This document shows, piece by piece, positions 1 to 5,197 of a stretch of DNA of 7,977 nt. The position numbers and the translations under genes were made by a program. The notes under the pieces were generated by a model that was not told the origin of the DNA, made no database searches, and worked only from the letters and a program-made list of their open reading frames with translations. The first letter of the stretch is position 1, and each line of letters begins with the position of its first letter. Origin of the DNA: Polaromonas sp. (lineage in GTDB: Bacteria; Pseudomonadota; Gammaproteobacteria; Burkholderiales; Burkholderiaceae_C); contig JABMMH010000259.1 in assembly GCA_013205645.1 (NCBI GenBank), forward strand, positions 1 through 7,977. Reading direction: 5' to 3'.

Positions 1-38
1 CGCAAGATTTCCTTGCCTTGGTACTCGTGAATTTTCAT
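1..38 (-). CDS. sucC: Succinyl-CoA synthetase (ADP-forming) beta subunit, N-terminal fragment
   Basis: The complement reads ATG at 38-36 and then twelve complete codons, giving MKIHEYQGKEIL, before the window ends. This is the characteristic start of SucC, the beta subunit of succinyl-CoA synthetase, a TCA-cycle enzyme that converts succinyl-CoA to succinate with nucleotide triphosphate formation. The visible residues open the N-terminal ATP-grasp domain; everything else lies outside the window, and sucD would be expected beyond it. The ribosome-binding site is weak: a purine stretch (TGAAAG on the complement, about 47-52) lies 8 bases before the start. The gene is transcribed away from argC, so its promoter should lie within 39-177. 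The fragment is too short to judge integrity. Identity comes from recognising the conserved first residues and is fairly secure despite the length. Confidence 0.8.
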   Translation of the reverse strand, partial: MKIHEYQGKEIL

Positions 39-166
39 GAAATAGCTTTCAGGAATCAGTGATGGGGGGGCCCGCCGCATAGCCTGCGGGTACTGGACTC
101 AACAGCCCGGAACTGTATCATGCTGCAACGCACCATAATTGCACGTAACTTACGCACCGTTTTATT

Positions 167-172
167 GGGGGA
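167..172 (+). promoter_or_regulatory. Shine-Dalgarno site setting the argC start
   Basis: GGGGGA lies five bases before the ATG at 178. It favours that start over the in-frame ATG at 139, which has no purine-rich sequence upstream and would add 13 residues with no counterpart in the family. Confidence 0.65.
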
Positions 173-177
173 TTTTC

Positions 178-1101
178 ATGGCCAAGGTTTTTATTGATGG
201 TGAAGCTGGCACCACTGGCCTGCAAATCCGCGAACGTCTGCAGTCCATGCCCGGCATTGAGCTCATCAGCATTGCGCCTGAGCTGCGCAAAGACGCATCC
301 GCCAAGGCCGCGCTGATGGCTGGCGTCGATGTGGTCATTTTGTGTCTGCACGATGACGCCGCGCGCGAGTCGGTCGCCATGATTGACGCGCTGGGCTTGC
401 GCACCGGACAGCCGGGCCCGAAGATCATTGACGCATCCACCGCGCACCGCACGGCGGCCGGCTGGGTCTTTGGTTTTCCAGAACTCACGCCCGGCCAGAA
501 AGTCGCGGTGCAACAATCCAGCCGCGTCTCGAACCCGGGCTGCTACGCGACTGGCGCCATCGCCTTGATTCGCCCCTTGGTCGATGCCGGCTTGCTGCCC
601 AAAGATTTTCCGCTGGCGTTGCCGGCCGTGAGCGGTTACTCAGGCGGCGGCCGCAGCATGATCGAGGCTTACGAAGCCGGCACAGCGCCATTGTTTGAGG
701 TCTACGGGCTCAGCTTGGCGCACAAGCATCTGGCCGAGATCACTGGCTACACCGGCCTGACGCGCCGCCCGATCTTCATTCCCTCGGTCGGCAATTTCCG
801 CCAAGGCATGTTGGTTCAGCTGCCGCTGCACCTCGACTTGTTGCCGGGCCGGCCGACGGCTGCCAAGCTCGAAGAAACCTTGGTAGCCCACTACGCTGGC
901 AGCGAGTGGGTCTCGGTCGAGCCCGCTACCGACTCCGGCAAGCTCGACGCCACGACTTTGAACGACACCAACAAAATGGAATTGCGCGTTTTTGGGAATG
1001 AAGAGCACCGCCACGCCGTGCTGATCGCCCGGCTCGACAACCTCGGCAAGGGCGCCTCCGGTGCCGCCGTGCAAAACCTCAAGCTGAAGCTCAATCTCTG
1101 A
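178..1101 (+). CDS. argC: N-acetyl-gamma-glutamyl-phosphate reductase, short (type 2) form
   Basis: This cytoplasmic enzyme performs the third step of arginine biosynthesis: NADPH-dependent reduction of N-acetylglutamyl-5-phosphate to the semialdehyde. The 307-residue product fits the short type-2 ArgC subfamily rather than the roughly 335-residue E. coli type. It opens with a Rossmann nucleotide-binding segment (DGEAGTTGLQI, about 7-17). The catalytic cysteine is Cys122 in SNPGCYAT. The glycine-rich SGYSGGGR follows at 152-159, and a histidine pair (H182, H184 in AHKH) sits in the substrate-site region. The ATG at 178 is chosen because a GGGGGA site precedes it and MAKVFIDGEAG matches the usual start. 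It is divergent from sucC and lies 150 bp before yajC on the same strand, with no clear terminator between. No other arg gene is visible. Comamonadaceae often also carry a long-form ArgC elsewhere, so this could be a second isoenzyme (inference). Confidence 0.93.
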   Translation: MAKVFIDGEAGTTGLQIRERLQSMPGIELISIAPELRKDASAKAALMAGVDVVILCLHDDAARESVAMIDALGLRTGQPGPKIIDASTAHRTAAGWVFGFPELTPGQKVAVQQSSRVSNPGCYATGAIALIRPLVDAGLLPKDFPLALPAVSGYSGGGRSMIEAYEAGTAPLFEVYGLSLAHKHLAEITGYTGLTRRPIFIPSVGNFRQGMLVQLPLHLDLLPGRPTAAKLEETLVAHYAGSEWVSVEPATDSGKLDATTLNDTNKMELRVFGNEEHRHAVLIARLDNLGKGASGAAVQNLKLKLNL

Positions 1102-1129
1102 GCCTGAAATAGCCCTACAGGGTGGTCTG

Positions 1130-1159
1130 CAGGCCGCCCGTGCGCCCACAGGCCGCCCG
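1130..1159. repeat. Short direct repeat, 11 bp x 2, in the argC-yajC gap
   Basis: CAGGCCGCCCG occurs at 1130-1140 and again, exactly, at 1149-1159, a 19-bp period with an 8-bp spacer. It lies just upstream of a candidate -10 box (1162-1167). It could be a tandem protein-binding site or a chance GC-rich duplication; nothing here separates the two. Confidence 0.5.
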
Positions 1160-1161
1160 CA

Positions 1162-1167
1162 TACAAT
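1162..1167 (+). promoter_or_regulatory. Candidate -10 box for yajC-secD-secF
   Basis: TACAAT matches five of six bases of the sigma-70 -10 consensus, in a GCATACAATTGATCG context resembling other Burkholderiales promoters as I remember them. It is 84 bases before the yajC start. No good -35 hexamer lies at the expected distance (about 1139-1144 reads CGTGCG), so the call is tentative. Confidence 0.35.
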
Positions 1168-1240
1168 TGATCGCTTCTTTGAGCAGCGGCTAAAAGGCCT
1201 TGACGCCCAGCCACGGCTTGTCTTTGTTATTCACCTTTGT

Positions 1241-1244
1241 GGAG
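1241..1244 (+). promoter_or_regulatory. Shine-Dalgarno site setting the GTG start of yajC
   Basis: GGAG lies seven bases before the GTG at 1252. It supports that start over the in-frame TTG at 1237, which would lie upstream of this site. Confidence 0.65.
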
Positions 1245-1251
1245 TTTGCCT

Positions 1252-1587
1252 GTGTTTATTTCTTCTGCTATCGCCCAGACCGCCCCTGCAGCTGCCGAGG
1301 CTGGTGGCGGCATGATGTCTTCGCTGACGAGCATGCTGCCTTTGGTGCTGATGTTTGTGGTGCTGTATTTCGTCATGATCCGGCCCCAGATGAAAAAGCA
1401 AAAAGAGCACCGCGCCATGATTGATGCACTGGCCAAGGGCGACGAAGTTGCTACCGCTGGCGGCTTGCTCGGCAAGGTGACCCAGTTGAGCGACGGTTAC
1501 ATGAGCCTCGAAATCTCTTCCGGCGTGGAAGTCCAAGTGCAACGCAGCGCCGTTGTTCAAGTGCTGCCAAAAGGCACTGTCAAGTAA
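1252..1587 (+). CDS. yajC: Sec translocon accessory subunit YajC
   Basis: YajC is a small inner-membrane protein that copurifies with SecDF and the SecYEG translocon; its exact role is unsettled. The 111-residue product has a short alanine-rich N-terminus (MFISSAIAQT), one membrane segment at about 25-43 (MLPLVLMFVVLYFVMI), then the family hallmark RPQMKKQKEH directly after it. A small cytoplasmic domain follows, with DEVATAGGLLGKV and a C-terminal QVQRSAVVQVLPKGT. Length and motifs are typical. The GTG at 1252 is chosen because GGAG precedes it and homologues begin MFISSA. It is the first gene of a yajC-secD-secF set, but the 125-bp gap to secD contains a terminator-like hairpin, so some yajC transcripts may end there. 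In many proteobacteria queA and tgt precede yajC; here argC does. Confidence 0.94.
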   Translation: MFISSAIAQTAPAAAEAGGGMMSSLTSMLPLVLMFVVLYFVMIRPQMKKQKEHRAMIDALAKGDEVATAGGLLGKVTQLSDGYMSLEISSGVEVQVQRSAVVQVLPKGTVK

Positions 1588-1591
1588 TCTC

Positions 1592-1608
1592 GGCGAACAC
1601 CGTTCGCC
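1592..1608 (+). other. Hairpin 1 after yajC
   Basis: GGCGAAC (1592-1598) and GTTCGCC (1602-1608) form a perfect 7-bp stem around a 3-base loop, starting five bases after the yajC stop. No T-tract follows. It may protect the 3' end of yajC mRNA or belong to a structured secD leader. Confidence 0.6.
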
Positions 1609-1612
1609 AGGT

Positions 1613-1658
1613 TTGCGCGAGTTGACGCTTTGAGCGTTGGCTCGCGCAAGCGTTTTTT
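1613..1658 (+). terminator. Terminator- or attenuator-like hairpin between yajC and secD
   Basis: TTGCGCGAG (1613-1621) pairs perfectly with CTCGCGCAA (1641-1649). Inside, ACGCT (1625-1629) pairs with AGCGT (1633-1637) around a 3-base loop, and the three positions between the blocks can form G-U wobbles, giving a near-continuous 17-bp stem. After GCG comes a run of six Ts (1653-1658). This has the shape of a Rho-independent terminator, yet secD lies downstream on the same strand. It could end yajC transcripts, set the yajC:secDF ratio or act as an attenuator. The three bases between stem and T-run make it less than ideal. Confidence 0.6.
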
Positions 1659-1661
1659 CAG

Positions 1662-1678
1662 GGCGTTTTATAGACGCC
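1662..1678 (+). other. Hairpin 3 upstream of secD
   Basis: GGCGT... bases at 1662-1666 (GGCGT read with one-base register freedom) pair with ACGCC at 1674-1678 around a loop containing TTTATAG. With one extra G-U pair the loop shrinks to five bases. It follows the T-run of the preceding hairpin by three bases and lies about 35 bases before the secD start. Function unknown. Confidence 0.45.
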
Positions 1679-1712
1679 AGTTCTGGCCCCTAGTCCTTCT
1701 GAAAACCTCCCC

Positions 1713-3620
1713 ATGAATCGTTATCCGGTCTGGAAGTACGCGGTCATCGTGATCGCCTTGATGATTGCGGCGCTGTACACGCTGCCCAACTTTTTTGGCG
1801 AAACGCCCGCCGTGCAAGTCTCCAGCCTGAAAACGGCGATACGGGTCGACAGCAGCACGGTCGCGCGGGTCGAACAAGTGCTCAAGGAAGCCGGCCTCGT
1901 CTCCACCCAGGTCAGCCTAGACGGCACGTCGGTGCGGGCCCGTTTTAACTCCACCGACAGCCAGCTCAAGGCCAAGGATGCGATCGAAAAAGCGCTGGTG
2001 CCAGACCCGACAGATGCGCCTTATGTCGTCGCCCTGAGCTTGTTGTCGCGCTCCCCCGACTGGTTGACGGCACTCGGTGCGCGGCCTATGTACTTGGGCC
2101 TGGACTTGCGCGGCGGCGTGCACTTCATGCTGCAAGTCGACATGGCGGCAGCGCTGACTAAAAAAGCCGAGTCCTTTGCCGGCGACTTGCGCATGACCCT
2201 GCGCGAGCGAAACATTCGCCACGGCGGCATCAGCCGCAACAACCAAACCGTCGAGATTCGCGTGCGCGACCAAGCGACGCTGGAAGCCGCCCGCGGTGTG
2301 ATTCAAGACCAGTTTGCCGAATTGCAAACAACCACCGTGCCTGAAGGCAGCGAGTTCAAACTGATCGCCAGCATCCGTGCGGATGCGGCCCGACGCGTGC
2401 AAGAGCAAGCGCTCAAGCAAAACATCGTCACCCTGCACAACCGGATCAATGAACTCGGCGTCGCTGAACCGGTGATTCAACAGCAGGGCCTGGACCGCAT
2501 CGTCGTGCAATTGCCCGGCGTGCAAGACACCGCCAAGGCCAAAGACATTCTGGGCCGCACCGCCACGCTGGAAATGCGTCTGGTCGATGAAAGCGCCGAA
2601 GGCCGCGCTGCCGAAAGCGGCAGCGGCCCGGTGCCGTTCAGCTCTGAGCGCTTTCCAGACCGTGAAGGCCGTTCGGTGATCGTCAAAAAGCAGGTGATCC
2701 TGACCGGCGAAAGCCTGACCGACGCCCAGCCCGGTTTTGAATCGCAAACCCAGCAACCCAAAGTTGATCTGACGGTGGACGCTAAGGGTGGCCGCATCAT
2801 GCGCGACACCAGCCGTGAAAACGTCAAGAAGCGCATGGCCATCGTGCTGTTTGAGCAAGGTCGCGGCGAAGTGCTCACCGCACCCGTGATTCAAAGTGAG
2901 CTCGGCAACCGCTTCCAGATTTCTGGCTCCATGAATGTCTCAGAAGCCAATGACTTGGCGCTGCTGCTGCGCGCCGGCTCGCTGGCCGCGCCGATGGAGA
3001 TCATCGAAGAGCGCACCATCGGCCCTAGCCTAGGTGCCGAAAACATTTCCATGGGTTTCAGCAGCGTGATCTGGGGCTTCCTCGTGATCGTCCTCTTTAT
3101 GGGCTCGTATTACATGGTCTTTGGCATGTTCTCGGGACTGGCGCTGGCCGTCAATTTGTTGCTGCTGATCGCCGTGCTGTCGATGCTGCAAGCCACCCTG
3201 ACCTTGCCCGGCATGGCCGCCATGGCGCTGGCGCTGGGCATGGCGATTGACTCGAACGTGCTGATCAATGAGCGCGTGCGCGAGGAACTGCGCGGTGGTG
3301 CCTCACCGCAAGCGGCGATTCAAATCGGTTATGACCGCGCTTGGGCGACTATTTTTGACTCGAACATCACCACGCTGATCGCCGGTCTGGCTTTGCTGGC
3401 CTTTGGCTCCGGCCCGGTGCGCGGCTTTGCGGTGGTGCATTGCATCGGCATCATCACCAGCATGTTCTCGGCCGTGTTCTTCTCACGCGGCTTGGTCAAC
3501 GCTTGGTATGGCCGGCAGAAAAAACTCAAAAGCATTTCAATCGGCACGATCTGGCGCCCGGCGCCTGACGCTGCGGCAGGCGACAAGCCAGCCCGCAAAT
3601 CGCTGCCTTCGGCCCCTTGA
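1713..3620 (+). CDS. secD: Protein translocase subunit SecD
   Basis: SecD, with SecF, forms an RND-superfamily inner-membrane complex that uses the proton-motive force to draw substrates out of SecYEG on the periplasmic side. The 635-residue product has TM1 at about 7-24 and a large periplasmic region. That region contains the conserved LGLDLRGGVHF (128-138) and LHNRINELGVAEPVIQQQG (241-259) before LLLRAGSLAAP. Five more membrane segments lie at about 449-468, 473-495, 498-516, 553-567 and 575-595, followed by a charged cytoplasmic tail. Asp513 in GMAIDSNVLINER aligns with E. coli SecD Asp519, needed for proton coupling. The start MNRYPVWKYAVIVI is the family one, but no Shine-Dalgarno sequence precedes it; the bases just upstream are CCTCCCC. 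secF follows after 27 bp, so the two are surely cotranscribed. Confidence 0.97.
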   Translation: MNRYPVWKYAVIVIALMIAALYTLPNFFGETPAVQVSSLKTAIRVDSSTVARVEQVLKEAGLVSTQVSLDGTSVRARFNSTDSQLKAKDAIEKALVPDPTDAPYVVALSLLSRSPDWLTALGARPMYLGLDLRGGVHFMLQVDMAAALTKKAESFAGDLRMTLRERNIRHGGISRNNQTVEIRVRDQATLEAARGVIQDQFAELQTTTVPEGSEFKLIASIRADAARRVQEQALKQNIVTLHNRINELGVAEPVIQQQGLDRIVVQLPGVQDTAKAKDILGRTATLEMRLVDESAEGRAAESGSGPVPFSSERFPDREGRSVIVKKQVILTGESLTDAQPGFESQTQQPKVDLTVDAKGGRIMRDTSRENVKKRMAIVLFEQGRGEVLTAPVIQSELGNRFQISGSMNVSEANDLALLLRAGSLAAPMEIIEERTIGPSLGAENISMGFSSVIWGFLVIVLFMGSYYMVFGMFSGLALAVNLLLLIAVLSMLQATLTLPGMAAMALALGMAIDSNVLINERVREELRGGASPQAAIQIGYDRAWATIFDSNITTLIAGLALLAFGSGPVRGFAVVHCIGIITSMFSAVFFSRGLVNAWYGRQKKLKSISIGTIWRPAPDAAAGDKPARKSLPSAP

Positions 3621-3647
3621 TACAGACACCCTAGAAAAGAGCCCGCC

Positions 3648-4607
3648 ATGGAGTTTTTCAAAATTCACAAGGACATCCCGTTCATGCGGCATGCCCTGAC
3701 TTTCAACATCATCTCTTTCGCCACCTTTTTATTGGCGGTGTTCTTCCTGTTTTCTCGCGGACTGCATTTGTCGGTGGAGTTCACCGGCGGCACCGTGATG
3801 GAAGTCGCCTACACGCAAGCGGCCGATGTCGGCCAGGTGCGCAACACCGTGGCGGCGCTGGGATTTTCTGATGTTCAGGTGCAAACCTTTGGCACCTCAA
3901 GCGACGTGATGATCCGCCTGCCGGCGCAAGAAGGCGTCAGCACGGCGCAGCAAAGCGCCAGCGTGCTGGCGGCCTTGACCGCGCAAGACCCGGCGGTGGT
4001 GATGAAACGCAGTGAGTTTGTCGGTCCGCAAGTGGGGCGGGAACTGGCAGAAGATGGCCTGAAAGCCCTGGGCATGGTGATCGTCGGCATCATGATTTAT
4101 CTAGCGATTCGCTTTGAATGGAAGTACGCCGTCGCTGCCATCGTTGCCAACTTGCACGACGTCATCATCATCCTTGGCTTTTTTGCCTACTTCCAGTGGG
4201 AGTTCTCGCTGGCGGTGTTGGCCGCCGTGCTAGCGGTGCTGGGCTACTCCGTCAATGAATCGGTGGTGATTTTTGACAGGATTCGAGAGAACTTCCGGCG
4301 CTTTCGAAAGATGCAGCCGACCGAGATCATCGACAGCGCCATCACCTCGACCATCAGCCGCACCATCATCACCCACGCATCAACCCAGATGATGGTGCTG
4401 TCTATGCTGCTGTTTGGCGGCCCGACGCTGCATTACTTTGCACTGGCGCTGACCATCGGCATTTTGTTCGGGATTTACTCGTCGGTGTTTGTGGCTGCGG
4501 CCATCGCCATGTGGCTGGGCATCAAGCGCGAAGACCTGATCCAGCCGGGAACCGGCAGCAAAAAAGACGAAGACCCGAACGATCCCAACGCGGGTGCGTC
4601 GGTCTGA
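3648..4607 (+). CDS. secF: Protein translocase subunit SecF
   Basis: SecF is the partner of SecD in the proton-driven stage of protein export. The 319-residue product has TM1 at about 16-37, a periplasmic P4-type domain starting with the hallmark LSVEFTGGTVMEV (41-53), and five further membrane segments at roughly 139-155, 163-183, 185-208, 243-262 and 266-290, ending in an acidic, Asp/Lys-rich tail. The signature GYSVNESVVIFDRIREN spans 199-215. Glu204 falls where E. coli SecF has the proton-relay Asp213. Arg238 falls where E. coli has Arg247, and the 34-residue spacing is the same. The start MEFFKIHKDIPFM is the usual one, with a moderate purine-rich site (GAAAAGAG) about six bases before. 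The stop is 11 bp from that of convergent smg. Confidence 0.96.
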   Translation: MEFFKIHKDIPFMRHALTFNIISFATFLLAVFFLFSRGLHLSVEFTGGTVMEVAYTQAADVGQVRNTVAALGFSDVQVQTFGTSSDVMIRLPAQEGVSTAQQSASVLAALTAQDPAVVMKRSEFVGPQVGRELAEDGLKALGMVIVGIMIYLAIRFEWKYAVAAIVANLHDVIIILGFFAYFQWEFSLAVLAAVLAVLGYSVNESVVIFDRIRENFRRFRKMQPTEIIDSAITSTISRTIITHASTQMMVLSMLLFGGPTLHYFALALTIGILFGIYSSVFVAAAIAMWLGIKREDLIQPGTGSKKDEDPNDPNAGASV

Positions 4608-4621
4608 GGCTTAGCGCCTCA
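4605..4621. terminator. Palindrome between secF and smg containing both stop codons
   Basis: TGAGGC (4605-4610) and GCCTCA (4616-4621) form a perfect 6-bp stem with loop TTAGC. The left arm begins with the secF TGA and the right arm, read on the complement, begins with the smg TGA. It could be a short bidirectional transcription end or mRNA 3'-end stabiliser. No T-run follows on either strand, so intrinsic termination is doubtful. Confidence 0.35.
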
Positions 4622-5128
4622 GTGCGCCACCCGATAGTCGGCGTCGTCGCAAAGTTCGTCGAGCACCAAGGCATCGGGTTCTTCGCCAACGCTCCAGTAA
4701 ACCATCAAGACAATGATTTTCAGGTCGTCGAGGTCCAGCGGAAAGCCCGGTGCGGCCATGGCCCGGTCCATGACGATTTCGCGCATGGTGGGTGGCAACA
4801 CGCCGGCTGACTCCAAAAAGCAGACAAAGCCCAAGGCTTCAGCGCCCAGATGCTCTTGTTCGGCCACCGAGTAAACACGCAGGCTGTCTGTGGACTGCGC
4901 CTGCATCAGCACCGGGCGCTCGTGCAGCAAGCCAATCTCTTCGCCGCTGAGGCCGCCGACACGGGTGTTGTGGGCTGCGACGTTCAGCCCGCCAAGCCAA
5001 GCCAGCGCGGCTTCGATCTCTTCAGACTCAAAACCGGCCGCAGTGAGTTTACGGCCCAGCTGCCGGGGCTCCGGGCAGGCGTCGCCTTGCCAATAATTCT
5101 CGTAAACGTAGACCAAGACTTCAAACAT
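4619..5128 (-). CDS. smg: Smg family protein (DUF494)
   Basis: Smg is a conserved proteobacterial protein of unknown function, almost always next to dprA (smf). The 169-residue product has the usual start MFEVLVYVYENYW, a predicted helical N-terminal half with EPRQLGRKLTAAGFE (20-34) and a conserved C-terminal block, LPPTMREIVMDRAMA (111-125) then LDLDDLKIIVLMVYWS (131-146). No signal peptide or membrane span is apparent. The helix-rich, acidic character is typical; no catalytic motif can be named. It lies 69 bp downstream of dprA on the same strand and could be cotranscribed, though a candidate promoter (5137-5165) would give it its own nearly leaderless transcript. No strong Shine-Dalgarno precedes the ATG. 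topA, which often follows smg in betaproteobacteria, is absent; secF lies there on the opposite strand. Confidence 0.92.
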   Translation of the reverse strand: MFEVLVYVYENYWQGDACPEPRQLGRKLTAAGFESEEIEAALAWLGGLNVAAHNTRVGGLSGEEIGLLHERPVLMQAQSTDSLRVYSVAEQEHLGAEALGFVCFLESAGVLPPTMREIVMDRAMAAPGFPLDLDDLKIIVLMVYWSVGEEPDALVLDELCDDADYRVAH

Positions 5129-5136
5129 ATGCCGCC

Positions 5137-5165
5137 AATATAACGCAGTTGGCAGCGTCTTTGAA
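5137..5165 (-). promoter_or_regulatory. Candidate smg promoter
   Basis: On the complement, TTCAAA (5165-5160, four of six to the -35 consensus) and TATATT (5142-5137, five of six to the -10 consensus) are separated by 17 bases. Transcription would begin around 5130, two or three bases before the smg ATG. Confidence 0.35.
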
Positions 5166-5197
5166 GCTAGGCGCAGATGTCTGGTTTGCCAGCAAGG

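Noticed and set aside
71..90. Hairpin CCGCA/TGCGG in the sucC-argC gap as a terminator
   Set aside because: A 5-bp stem with no T-run between two divergent genes, where no terminator is expected.
139..177. An N-terminal extension of argC from the ATG at 139
   Set aside because: No ribosome-binding site precedes it and the family starts at MAKVF; the GGGGGA before 178 supports the shorter protein.
171..180. The same GGATTTTCATG start context before argC and gltI as a shared regulatory element
   Set aside because: Only about eleven bases around the start codon match, which ordinary ribosome-binding-site composition explains; no further similarity extends upstream.
1588..1712. A SecM- or VemP-like arrest peptide in the yajC-secD gap that could sense export
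   Set aside because: The longest reading I could follow on the plus strand, from a TTG at 1637, gives only 18 codons, with no ribosome-binding site, signal sequence or recognisable arrest motif.
1917..2894. A 325-codon open frame antisense to secD
   Set aside because: It lies entirely within the clearly conserved secD coding sequence, its His- and Ala-rich product resembles no family I know, and long antisense frames are common in GC-rich genes.
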